Of a stretch of DNA of 64,000 nucleotides, positions 17,065-25,398 are shown piece after piece. This DNA comes from Rhizobium sp. BK313 (GTDB lineage Bacteria > Pseudomonadota > Alphaproteobacteria > Rhizobiales > Rhizobiaceae). The stretch covers positions 310,001 through 374,000 of the forward strand of contig NZ_JACHZQ010000001.1 of NCBI RefSeq assembly GCF_014193655.1. Reading direction: 5' to 3'. The translations under genes and the position numbers were made by a program. The notes beneath the pieces are model-generated. The model was not told where the DNA came from. It saw only the letters and a program-made list of their open reading frames with translations, and did not search any database. Each line of letters starts with the position of its first letter. The stretch's first letter is position 1.

Positions 17065-18000
17065 TCAGACTCGCGATGAGTGATCGACTGATCGGCGCTC
17101 GGCTCCAAACCGCTCGACAACGAAATCGACGAAGCTGCGCAGTTTTGGCAGCATGCGCCGGTCGCTCAGATACACGAGATTCAACGGCCGAATCGGATGA
17201 TCGTAGTCAGGCAGAAGACGAACAAGGTGGCCTGCTTGGAGGTCATTCGATAGCATGATCTCAGGCAGCATGACGATACCCATCCCGGCGAGCGCGGCGC
17301 GACGCAGTCCTTCGGCGCTGTCGATGCGCAGACGCGGGGCAAAAGGGATGGTGATCCGACCGCCTGGCCCAGCTATGCGCCATACAGCCTCCGTCGAACG
17401 CCATTCCGAGCGCGATGAGAAATTGTAGGCCAAGCAATCGTGTCGGCTGAAATCCTCCGGTCGCTGCGGCCTGCCGCGCTCCGCCAGATATTGCGGAGCG
17501 GCGCATAGGATGAGTTGATACGGCGCCAACGGCCTAGCGACCAGATCCGCATCGCGCACATTGCCAATGCGGATAGCGGCCTCGAATCCATCCTCGGCCA
17601 AGTCGACCACCGTATCGGTGATAACGATGTCGAGCTCTACCTTTGGATAGCGCGCTGCATAGTCGGCAATCGCCGGCATGAGCTGCTCTGTACCGAATGT
17701 GACCGGCGCCGTAATTCGCAAGAGCCCCTTCGGCACCGACTGCGCCTCGAGGGCCAAGGCCTCGGCGCCACGAACGAGTTCGAGAATCTCCACGCAGCGT
17801 TGATAATAACTCTTCCCGAAGTCGGTCAGGTTCTGCCGCCGCGTTGTACGGTTCAGAAGCCGTGCGCCGAGCCGATTTTCCAGTGCATGCAGGTGATTGC
17901 CGACCATGGTCGGTGATAGATCGCAATCCGCCGCTGCGGCCGTCAGGCTGCCTTTGTCGACGATGCGGACGAAAAGATCCATCGCTCGGAAGATGTCCAT
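17065..18000 (-). CDS. LysR-family regulator of the adjacent MFS exporter
   Basis: This 311-aa LysR-type regulator has its N-terminal helix-turn-helix in residues 5-60 (DLFVRIVDKGSLTAAAADC, then LSPTMVGNHLHALENRLGARLLNRTTRR). This is the pattern of the large group that includes DsdC/PtxR-like proteins and regulators of efflux genes. The ATG at 18000 with TAGGAA upstream is preferred over an in-frame TTG at 18006. It is divergent from an MFS drug exporter with a 133-base gap, so it probably controls that gene. The effector is unknown. Confidence 0.85.
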   Translation of the reverse strand: MDIFRAMDLFVRIVDKGSLTAAAADCDLSPTMVGNHLHALENRLGARLLNRTTRRQNLTDFGKSYYQRCVEILELVRGAEALALEAQSVPKGLLRITAPVTFGTEQLMPAIADYAARYPKVELDIVITDTVVDLAEDGFEAAIRIGNVRDADLVARPLAPYQLILCAAPQYLAERGRPQRPEDFSRHDCLAYNFSSRSEWRSTEAVWRIAGPGGRITIPFAPRLRIDSAEGLRRAALAGMGIVMLPEIMLSNDLQAGHLVRLLPDYDHPIRPLNLVYLSDRRMLPKLRSFVDFVVERFGAERRSVDHSSRV

Positions 18001-18133
18001 TACCAATATTTCCTAGGTAGTGATGCGAGAAGCTGCCAGTTTATCAAATTTCCTTCCAGCAATACATAAAGCTCTACAGCGACGTTCTCACGCGGAACGT
18101 GCGTGTCCGAATGTCGTTTGGGAGCCACTCCGC

Positions 18134-19552
18134 ATGAAAAATTCCAATGCCAAGACAGGCGCGTCGCCGCGCCTGACCCTGATCGCGACGAGCCTCGGCT
18201 TTGTCCTGATCATCCTCGATGTCACCGTGGTAAACGTCGCCGTGGAACGGATCGAAGTGTCGCTCCACGCTGGCGTGACTGGCTTGCAATGGGTCATCAA
18301 TGCCTACGCGCTGTTGTTTGCGAGCCTCCTGCCGTCAGCCGGCACGTTCAGTGATCGCTTCGGCGCAAAACGCGTATTCGCGACAGGTCTTGTTCTCTTC
18401 ACAACCGCCTCGCTCATCTGCGGCATGTCGACAAACCTTGGCATGCTGATTGCTGGCCGGATCGCGCAGGGCATAGGCGCGGCGTTCTGCGTGCCGTCTT
18501 CGCTGGCGCTCCTTAATGCCAGTTTTCCCAATGCAGCATCGCGCGCGCGAGCCGTAGGCATATGGGCTGGCGCCGGCGGCCTCGGGCTTGCGGCTGGTCC
18601 CGTCGTCGGTGGCGTAGTGGTCGATCAATTCGGCTGGCCGACCATTTTCTTTCTCAACCTGCCATTGGGTCTCATCGGTCTGTGGTTGACCATTGTTCAC
18701 GCGCCATCAGGTTCGAAGGTGCCAGACCGAAGCCTTGATCTGATCGGCCAAGCGCTCGCGATCGTTGCCCTGGCTGCGCTGACTTTTGGCTTCATCGAAA
18801 GTGGCGAACTCGGATGGACGTCTCCTGCAGTCCTCGCGGGCTTCGCTTGTTCTATCGTTGCCGCAACATCATTCCTGTTAGTCGAGGCGCGCAGCGCTGA
18901 TCCTATGCTGCCGCTGTCGTTGTTTGCGACGCCGGCAGTGGGAGCTGCGTGCCTGGTCGGGCTGTTGAGCAATTTCGCCTATTACGGATTGATGTTCGTG
19001 CTCAGTCTGTTCTTCCAGGTGGTGAAGGGCTTTTCTCCGCTCGCGACGGGACTGGCGTTTCTGCCGATGACGGCGCTCGTGACTGTCGCCAGTCTGGTGG
19101 CGGGTTGGCTCACTGCACGCTTCGGGCCGAGGCTGCCCATGGCGATCGGACAGGCCCTCGCAGGCTGCGGCTATCTTGCTCTTGCTGGCCTTGCCGACGC
19201 TGCGACGCCCTACGGCATTCTGGTGGGTCCGATGTTAGCGGCTGGGATCGGTGTTGCGCTTACCGTGCCGTCGATGACTACCGCGGTTCTCGCCAACGTG
19301 CAGCGCCAGCATGGCGGCGTTGCATCCGGTGCTCTCAATGCCGCCCGTCAAATAGGTGGTGTGATCGGTGTCGGTGTATTCGGCTCCTTGGTGGCGGGCG
19401 GATCGGACGATCTTCCGAGTGGCATGCACGTCGCGCTCCTCATTGCAGGGCTTGCATTGATGATCGGCTGCCTTATCAGCATCGTCGGAGTGAGGCGATC
19501 GCGCGCGCAAGAGTCCTGCTCGTCAGTAATCGCGGCGCAGGCTTGTGAATAA
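18134..19552 (+). CDS. MFS multidrug exporter, DHA2 (14-helix) family
   Basis: This 472-aa inner-membrane protein is a proton-driven exporter of the EmrB/QacA type. It shows about 14 hydrophobic segments, the early LDVTVVNVAV motif D, the motif A loop SDRFGAKRVF, and motif C in GAGGLGLAAGPVVGGVVV. GGGAGC precedes the ATG at 18134; longer in-frame starts from 18020 would add a hydrophilic leader not seen in the family. Substrates of this family range from dyes and biocides to antibiotics and cannot be predicted. The divergent LysR gene is the likely local regulator. Confidence 0.88.
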   Translation: MKNSNAKTGASPRLTLIATSLGFVLIILDVTVVNVAVERIEVSLHAGVTGLQWVINAYALLFASLLPSAGTFSDRFGAKRVFATGLVLFTTASLICGMSTNLGMLIAGRIAQGIGAAFCVPSSLALLNASFPNAASRARAVGIWAGAGGLGLAAGPVVGGVVVDQFGWPTIFFLNLPLGLIGLWLTIVHAPSGSKVPDRSLDLIGQALAIVALAALTFGFIESGELGWTSPAVLAGFACSIVAATSFLLVEARSADPMLPLSLFATPAVGAACLVGLLSNFAYYGLMFVLSLFFQVVKGFSPLATGLAFLPMTALVTVASLVAGWLTARFGPRLPMAIGQALAGCGYLALAGLADAATPYGILVGPMLAAGIGVALTVPSMTTAVLANVQRQHGGVASGALNAARQIGGVIGVGVFGSLVAGGSDDLPSGMHVALLIAGLALMIGCLISIVGVRRSRAQESCSSVIAAQACE

Positions 19553-19629
19553 AGCCGCCAAGCCACCCGTCAGAGCCGTGCAATCCCTGGCGGAGCTTTT
19601 CTTTGAAAAATCTCGCTTTTGCCTGGTTG

Positions 19630-20448
19630 TCAGCTCTGGCTCTGGCTTTGGCCCTGGCTCGCGACCGTCACTTTGACCGAGAGGCTTTCGCCCGGCGTGC
19701 CGACGCGCATGCCGGAGACGGGGGCCGCGTCGCGGTAGCAGAGGCCGGTGGCGATGCGAACGTAGCGCGCGTCGGGGCAGACGTCGTTAGCCGGGTCGAA
19801 ACCGACCCAGCCAAGACCGGGAATATGCGCTTCGGCCCAGGCATGCGTGGCGGCCTGCTCGGTCGTGCCTTCCATCAACAGATAGCCGGATATATAGCGG
19901 GCCGGGATCTGCAGCGCGCGGGCGCCGGCAATGAAGATATGGGCGTGGTCCTGGCAAACACCGCTCTTCTTTTCCAGCGCCTGTTCGGCGGTTGTTTCCG
20001 TGTCGCTGGTGCCGGGCTTGTATTCCACGGTCTGATGGATCGCGCCCATCAGTGCATGCATCTTGCCGAGTTCGTTGTCGCCGGAAAGGTTGCGCAACAG
20101 TTCCTTCGCCAGCTTGCCGGCCTTGGTGCGCGGCGTCTCCCGCAGGAAGAGCCAGAGCGGAGTGAAGCCGCTATGCTGGCCAATCACGCCGTTGAGGTCC
20201 TGCGTTTCGATTTCGCCGGTGGCGACGATCCGGGTTGCTTCCTGTTCGCCGTCCAGCGATACCAGCGTTACGCGATTGGCGAACTGGTCTTCATATTCCA
20301 CCTCCGGATGAGCGCCCTCGACCGTGAGCTTCCAGTCGAGGACAGTCTGGCCAGGACCGGTGAGCGGCGTGAGCCGCAGGCGCTGCAATGAAAATTGCGC
20401 CGGTTCGTCGTAGCGGTATTCGGTGGTATGGCTGATCGTCAGTCTCAT
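19630..20448 (-). CDS. Transglutaminase-like cysteine protease-fold protein
   Basis: This 272-aa protein has the bacterial transglutaminase N-terminal domain (LTISHTTEYRYDEPAQFS) and a catalytic core. The triad is visible as Cys in SGVCQDHAH, His in THAWAEAH and Asp in FDPAND. In bacteria this fold more often acts as a peptidase than as a cross-linking enzyme. No signal peptide is seen, so it should be cytoplasmic. It is the last gene of a three-gene cluster with an alpha-E protein and a circularly permuted ATP-grasp enzyme, 12 bases after the alpha-E stop. The C-terminus ends in a short QS repeat. Confidence 0.88.
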   Translation of the reverse strand: MRLTISHTTEYRYDEPAQFSLQRLRLTPLTGPGQTVLDWKLTVEGAHPEVEYEDQFANRVTLVSLDGEQEATRIVATGEIETQDLNGVIGQHSGFTPLWLFLRETPRTKAGKLAKELLRNLSGDNELGKMHALMGAIHQTVEYKPGTSDTETTAEQALEKKSGVCQDHAHIFIAGARALQIPARYISGYLLMEGTTEQAATHAWAEAHIPGLGWVGFDPANDVCPDARYVRIATGLCYRDAAPVSGMRVGTPGESLSVKVTVASQGQSQSQS

Positions 20449-20460
20449 AGTGTGATCCGC

Positions 20461-21402
20461 TTACTGATAGAACCGGTAGCCGTCAGAGATTTCCGCGCCG
20501 AGCTTGTTGTTGCGCGAAACGAAATCCTCCAGGAATTCGTGCAGTCCCTGATCCATGATGTTCTTGATCGTGAGTGTCTGCAGCATCTTGCGAATAGAAT
20601 CGGCCGTCTCATGCGCCGGCAGCCGCTGGTCGTATTCGGCTCCGAGATAGCTGATATTGCTGACAATCTTTTCGTAACAATAGGCAAGCGAACGCGGCAT
20701 CTGGCCGTTGAGGATCAGGAAATCGGCAATATTGGCCGGCTTGTATTCCGGATCGTATGCCCATTTATAGGCGCGATGGGCGGAGACAGAGCGCAGGATC
20801 GATTCCCATTGCGCATTGTCGAGCGAGGAGCCGACATGCGAGATCGACGGCAGCAGGACGTAGTATTTCACGTCGAGAATGCGCGCCGTATTGTCGGCGC
20901 GTTCGATGAAGGTGCCGATGCGGGCGAAGTTGTAAAGCTCGTTGCGCAGCATCGAACCGTGAAACGCGCCACGGATCAGTCCGGCGCGGCGTTTGATGAC
21001 CTCGATCATCTCCGGCACCTCGGCGGTCCTCAGGCGCTTGCCGAGCAATGTCTTCAGCTCGATCCAGCATTCATTGGTCGCTTCCCAGGTGTCGCGGGTC
21101 AGCGCCGTGCGCACCATGCGGGCATTGTTCCGGCCGTAATCGATGCAGGACATTACGCTCGACGGATTGGAGCGGTCGCGCATCAGATAGTCGATTGCGT
21201 CGGCGCCGGTCAGTTTGCCATGCACTTCGTCATAGGCTTCGCGCACACCGGCGCTTTGCAACACGCCGTCCCAATCGTCTTCGACCGCGCCGCTGCGGGT
21301 CAGCGACATGCGTTGGCCGGCATCGACCAGGCGGGCTATGTTTTCGGCGCGCTCGATGTAACGGAACATCCAGTAGAGGCCATTCGCGGTTCTTCCAAGC
21401 AT
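20461..21402 (-). CDS. Alpha-E domain protein
   Basis: This 313-aa protein is all helical in appearance and matches the alpha-E family (formerly DUF403). It opens with MLGRTANGLYWMFRYIERAE, where the R-Y-x-E-R-A-E motif is conserved, and contains NARMVRTALTRDTWEA-like segments. Its biochemical role is unknown. It always travels with circularly permuted ATP-grasp proteins and transglutaminases, as here. GGAGGA before the ATG lies in the 3' end of the ATP-grasp gene, 8 bases downstream of that stop, so the genes form an operon. Confidence 0.88.
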   Translation of the reverse strand: MLGRTANGLYWMFRYIERAENIARLVDAGQRMSLTRSGAVEDDWDGVLQSAGVREAYDEVHGKLTGADAIDYLMRDRSNPSSVMSCIDYGRNNARMVRTALTRDTWEATNECWIELKTLLGKRLRTAEVPEMIEVIKRRAGLIRGAFHGSMLRNELYNFARIGTFIERADNTARILDVKYYVLLPSISHVGSSLDNAQWESILRSVSAHRAYKWAYDPEYKPANIADFLILNGQMPRSLAYCYEKIVSNISYLGAEYDQRLPAHETADSIRKMLQTLTIKNIMDQGLHEFLEDFVSRNNKLGAEISDGYRFYQ

Positions 21403-21409
21403 GTCCGTG

Positions 21410-22846
21410 TCAGTCCTCCAGAACCCAGGTATCTTTTGTGCCGCCGCCCTGGCTGGAGTTGACCACCAGCGAGCCTTCCTTCAGCGCGACGCGGGTGAGG
21501 CCCCCGGGGATGATCCGCACCTTATCGGAAACGAGGACGTAGGGGCGCAGATCGACGTGGCGAGGTGCTATACCCTTGTTGACCAGGATCGGCACGGTCG
21601 ACAGAGACAAGGTTGGTTGAGCGATATAATTGTTCGGCTTGGTTTTCAGCTTCTCGGCGAATTCCGTCCGCTCCTTCTTCGAGGCGGTTGGCCCAACCAG
21701 CATGCCGTAGCCGCCCGAGCCATGCACTTCCTTGACGACGAGATCGGCCAGGTTTTCCAGCACATATTTCAGGCTGTCCGGCTCGGAACAACGCCAGGTC
21801 GGCACGTTCTCGAGGATAGGCTTGCGGCCGGTGTAGAATTCGACGATCTCCGGCATGTAGGAGTAGATCGCCTTGTCGTCGGAGATGCCGGTGCCGGGCG
21901 CATTGGCGATGGTGATGTGGCCGGCTCGATAGACGTCCATGATGCCCGGGATGCCGAGCGCCGAATCCGGACGGAAGGTGAGGGGGTCAAGGAAGTCATC
22001 GTCCACGCGACGGTAGAGCACGTCGATCGCCTCATAACCGCGCGTGGTGCGCATCTTCACCTTGCCGTCGATGACGCGCAGGTCCGAGCCTTCGACCAAC
22101 TCAACGCCCATCATGTCGGCAAGGAAGGAATGCTCGTAATAGGCGGAGTTGTAGATGCCGGGGGTCAGAACGGCGACGCGCGGCTTGCCGGTGCAGCCGG
22201 GAGGGGCAAGCGATGCGAGGCTCTGGCGCAGCAGCAGCGGATAGTCCTCGACGCGCTGCACCTTGTTCTGATGGAACAGCTCCGGGAACATCTGCATCAT
22301 GGTCTCCCGGTTTTCCAGCATGTAGCTGACCCCGGAAGGCGTGCGAGCATTGTCTTCCAGCACGTAGAACTGGTCCTCGCCTGTGCGAACGATATCGGTG
22401 CCGACGATGTGGGTGTAGACGCCACCAGGGGGCCGGAAGCCGATCATCTCCGGCAGGAAGGCGTCGTTCTTCTCGATTAACTCGCGCGGGATGCGGCCGG
22501 CGCGGATGATTTCCTGCTTGTGGTAGATGTCGTCGAGGAACGCGTTGAGCGCGATGACCCGCTGCTCGATGCCCTGGGCGAGCTTGCGCCATTCACGGCC
22601 GGAAATGATGCGGGGGATGATGTCGAAGGGAATGAGTTTCTCGGCAGAGTCCGCATGTCCATAGACTGCGAAGGTAATACCGGTCTTTCGGAAGATGTTT
22701 TCCGCATCGCGGGATTTGGCAATTAGATGGCCCCTGTCCTGGCCGGAGTACCACTCAAAGTATTTTTCGTAAGGCGCGCGCGGACTTTCATCCGCAGTTA
22801 TCATTTCATCAAATGCCAAAGGTGCGGTCCCCGTGTTTTTTCTCAT
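21410..22846 (-). CDS. Circularly permuted ATP-grasp protein (type 2)
   Basis: This 478-aa protein belongs to the DUF404/DUF407 circularly permuted ATP-grasp family, which is predicted to ligate a carboxylate to an amine using ATP. Landmarks are FDIIPRIISGREW, LNAFLDDIYHKQEI, YTHIVGTDIVR, DFLDPL-type DDDFLDPLTF, and the C-terminal VVKEVHGSGGYGMLVGP nucleotide loop. Start choice is uncertain: the ATG at 22846 and another at 22804 both lack a good ribosome-binding site. It is the first gene of the ATP-grasp/alpha-E/transglutaminase operon. Comparative work has proposed that such clusters make and process a peptide-like modification, but the product is unknown. Confidence 0.88.
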   Translation of the reverse strand: MRKNTGTAPLAFDEMITADESPRAPYEKYFEWYSGQDRGHLIAKSRDAENIFRKTGITFAVYGHADSAEKLIPFDIIPRIISGREWRKLAQGIEQRVIALNAFLDDIYHKQEIIRAGRIPRELIEKNDAFLPEMIGFRPPGGVYTHIVGTDIVRTGEDQFYVLEDNARTPSGVSYMLENRETMMQMFPELFHQNKVQRVEDYPLLLRQSLASLAPPGCTGKPRVAVLTPGIYNSAYYEHSFLADMMGVELVEGSDLRVIDGKVKMRTTRGYEAIDVLYRRVDDDFLDPLTFRPDSALGIPGIMDVYRAGHITIANAPGTGISDDKAIYSYMPEIVEFYTGRKPILENVPTWRCSEPDSLKYVLENLADLVVKEVHGSGGYGMLVGPTASKKERTEFAEKLKTKPNNYIAQPTLSLSTVPILVNKGIAPRHVDLRPYVLVSDKVRIIPGGLTRVALKEGSLVVNSSQGGGTKDTWVLED

Positions 22847-23219
22847 TTGAATACAACAGTTTTGACAATGCAAGAAGTATGCGCGTTTCAATGCACGAAT
22901 TTCAGAGCTGCCCAAAGTGCCGGATTTCCAGGCATTTTGGGTCGCTGCACCGGTAAATGAAAGACTACCGCCATTGGGCTGCGATCAAAATTTACGCATT
23001 TGCTTATTTTTGTTGTCGAGGTGGCTGCGGCATGCCTGATCTCCCTGAACCCAGCGGTCGGGAAACCGACGTGAAGAAAAATTGATGGTTGTTTTCAGCT
23101 GTTCGATTTTGACGCTCCGACCGTCTTCGGCTATCAGCGGCTGCAGCTTGCGCAAGTGACGTTCCGGTTTCAATTCAGGCCCGGTTCGAGCGTGCAAATC
23201 AATTTCAGTCTGAGCCTCC
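22847..23219. other. 373-base intergenic region between divergent genes
   Basis: This gap separates the ATP-grasp operon start from the EamA gene at 23220 and should hold both promoters. Short open frames here have no recognisable protein pattern or ribosome-binding site. I see no convincing RNA gene or repeat. Confidence 0.4.
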
Positions 23220-24113
23220 ATGTCCCTCGACACTTTCGCGCCGGCGATCTTCGTTTTTCTCTGGTCCACAGGCTGGATCGTTGCGAAATATGCGGCGATG
23301 CACTCGGGTCCGTTCACCTTTCTTGTGATGCGCTACAGCCTTTCCGCGCTCGCTTTCGTCCTGTTTTGCGCTTTTACCGGTGCGAAATGGCCGCGCGATT
23401 GGTCCAGCGTCTTCCGCGCGATTTATTCCGGCATCTTTCTGCACGGGTTTTATCTCGGCGGTCTTTGGTGGGCGATCGCCAGCGGTGTACCTGCGGGGAT
23501 TTCGGGCATCATCGCTGCCCTGCAGCCGCTAATGACGGCGATGGCTGCGCCTTATCTGGTCGGCGAGCGCCTGCAGCCGGTGCAGCGGATTGGTCTGGTG
23601 CTTGGCTTCATCGGCATCGCGATTGCCATTTCGCCGAAGCTTTTGACATCGGATGCCGCCAATCTCTGGCAATCGGCGATCCCGCTCGGCGTCAATCTGT
23701 TGGCGATGGTCTCGGTGACATACGGCACGCTTTATCAGAAGCGTCACCTGCAGACCGGCGACCTCCGCACCATCGCGACGCTGCAATATGTCGGCGCGCT
23801 CATCGTGACTGCGCCCCTGGCGCTGACGTTCGAGGACCTGCATTTCGACGGCACGCACGAGGCGATCCTTGCCCTCATCTGGTCGGTCTTCGGCTTGTCG
23901 ATGGGTGCGGTCGGCCTGCTGCTCTACCTTATCCGCCGAGGGCAGGTGTCGCGCGCTGCTTCGCTGATCTATCTGATGCCGCCCGCCGTCGCCATCGAAG
24001 CAGCGATCGCTTTCGGCGAGCCGCTGACCCTGCCGATCATTATCGGCACGGCGGTCGTGGTGATCGGCGTCTACTTGACCAATCGGCGCACGGCGGATGT
24101 GGTGCCGGAATAG
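23220..24113 (+). CDS. EamA/DMT-family exporter
   Basis: This 297-aa inner-membrane protein has ten hydrophobic segments arranged as two five-helix EamA repeats. The first opens with FAPAIFVFLWSTGWIVAKYAA and contains GLWWAIASGVPAGISGIIAAL; the second ends in LPIIIGTAVVVIGVYLTNRR. DMT proteins export amino acids, metabolites or drugs; the sequence does not tell which. The ATG at 23220 has only a weak upstream site. It is convergent with a second EamA gene 22 bases away, but the two are not close copies. Confidence 0.87.
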   Translation: MSLDTFAPAIFVFLWSTGWIVAKYAAMHSGPFTFLVMRYSLSALAFVLFCAFTGAKWPRDWSSVFRAIYSGIFLHGFYLGGLWWAIASGVPAGISGIIAALQPLMTAMAAPYLVGERLQPVQRIGLVLGFIGIAIAISPKLLTSDAANLWQSAIPLGVNLLAMVSVTYGTLYQKRHLQTGDLRTIATLQYVGALIVTAPLALTFEDLHFDGTHEAILALIWSVFGLSMGAVGLLLYLIRRGQVSRAASLIYLMPPAVAIEAAIAFGEPLTLPIIIGTAVVVIGVYLTNRRTADVVPE

Positions 24114-24135
24114 GGCAGGCGGCGGCATCCGCCGA

Positions 24136-25014
24136 TCAGCGGCGAAATAATCTGCCGTCCACGACAAGCAGGCTGGAAACGATCAAGGCCAGTCCGGCGA
24201 ATTCATAAGACTCAAGCCGCTCACCAAGAAAGGCCGTGCCCAGCATGATCGCGCTGGCTGGCACCAGCAGCGTCACGAGGGATGCATTTGTCGCGCCGGC
24301 CGAGGCGATGATGTTGAAATAGAGAATGAAAGCGAATGCTGTCGTAAAAACTGCGAGAACGCCGACGGCCATCCAGATGGAAAGGCTCGAGCTCACGATG
24401 TCCTGGGGTCCGTAGAAAAGGAAGACAATCGGCACCATCAAAATGGTGGAGGCGGTGAGCTGGCCGGTTGCAACGACGGATGGTTTGATATCCTTGAATC
24501 GCTTGGCATAGACGACGGCAAGCGCATAAGAGATCGCAGCTCCGATGACCGCAAGCTTTGCCCATGTTGGCCCGCCGAGATCGGAGAGAAGGCCGGGGCC
24601 GATCATGACAGCCGCTCCAGCGATCCCAAGCCCTATTCCCGCGAGTTTTGCTGTCGAGAGTTTCTCGTCGGCCGTCAGCAGGTTCGCCGCCAGCATCGTC
24701 CAGAGAGGCGTTGTCGCATAAAGCACAGAAGCGAGACCCGCGCCGATTTTCGTTTGTCCAGTGAAGATCAGCGAGAACGGAATGACATTGTTGAGCAATG
24801 CAAGGCACAGGAATGAGCCAGCTCTTGCCAAGGCGGGAGAGAACGAAATGCCGCGCAACCGCAGCCACAGATGCAGGACAACTGCAGCGATCGATACGCG
24901 GTAGAGGACCAGCGCCAGCGGCGGAATTTCGGCGACGGCGATGCGGGCAAAGAAGAATGAGCCGCCCCAAAGGGCGCCGAGAAGCAAGAGTTGCCCCCAG
25001 TCGCTTGCCGACAT
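24136..25014 (-). CDS. EamA/DMT-family exporter
   Basis: This 292-aa ten-helix DMT transporter opens with WGQLLLLGALWGGSFFFARIA, the typical first helix with the GxxxG/SFF pattern. It has the repeat-junction segment PLWTMLAANLLTADEKL and a late VTLLVPASAIMLGTAFLGERL. That last motif, in helix 9, is diagnostic for the family. An in-frame TTG at 25041 has AAGG 7 bases upstream and could be the true start; the ATG at 25014 is used because relatives begin near it. Substrate is unknown. Confidence 0.85.
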   Translation of the reverse strand: MSASDWGQLLLLGALWGGSFFFARIAVAEIPPLALVLYRVSIAAVVLHLWLRLRGISFSPALARAGSFLCLALLNNVIPFSLIFTGQTKIGAGLASVLYATTPLWTMLAANLLTADEKLSTAKLAGIGLGIAGAAVMIGPGLLSDLGGPTWAKLAVIGAAISYALAVVYAKRFKDIKPSVVATGQLTASTILMVPIVFLFYGPQDIVSSSLSIWMAVGVLAVFTTAFAFILYFNIIASAGATNASLVTLLVPASAIMLGTAFLGERLESYEFAGLALIVSSLLVVDGRLFRR

Positions 25015-25361
25015 CGACCGTGTCAATGCTGTCGTGTGCAACGTCTTGCCTTAAAGATCGGGAATTCTGCAAATATGCCGATATTCTACCTATGCAGAGG
25101 CCGATTTAGGCGGAACAACCATCCAAATGTTCTTAACCAACCGGAACCAGATTTTCGTGAGATCCCCGCAATTTCGAAATTGCTGCCATTTTGTCCTGGG
25201 AAACAATCCCAATGGGGGATTTCTACGGAAGGGCTTGGGCGAGCATAGGTCGTGGCAGAACCTGTCGGTCTAGGTCGGGACGACCGTCTGACGGATCGCA
25301 CATCTGTGGGATGATCTTCTCGCTCTGGTGCAAGAACCCCATGGCTTCGCAGAATAGTCGC
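25015..25361. other. 347-base intergenic region
   Basis: This gap contains the EamA promoter region at its left and runs into the deaD terminator at its right. I see no supported gene. The short frames here carry no recognisable motif. Confidence 0.4.
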
Positions 25362-25391
25362 AAAAAAGGGGGCCGATTGGCCCCCTTTTTT
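25362..25391 (-). terminator. Strong terminator of the DEAD-box helicase gene
   Basis: A perfect inverted repeat: AAAAAAGGGGGCC, a GATT loop, GGCCCCCTTTTTT. It is symmetric, so it can end transcription from either side. It lies directly after the helicase stop at 25399. Confidence 0.88.
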
Positions 25392-25398
25392 CATTCAA

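Noticed and set aside
22985-23317. A 110-codon frame overlapping the EamA gene start
   Set aside because: No ribosome-binding site or protein-like pattern, and it overlaps a good membrane-protein gene.
23220-25014. The two EamA genes as an inverted duplication
   Set aside because: Their proteins share only family-level features and differ throughout; no nucleotide-level inverted repeat is visible.
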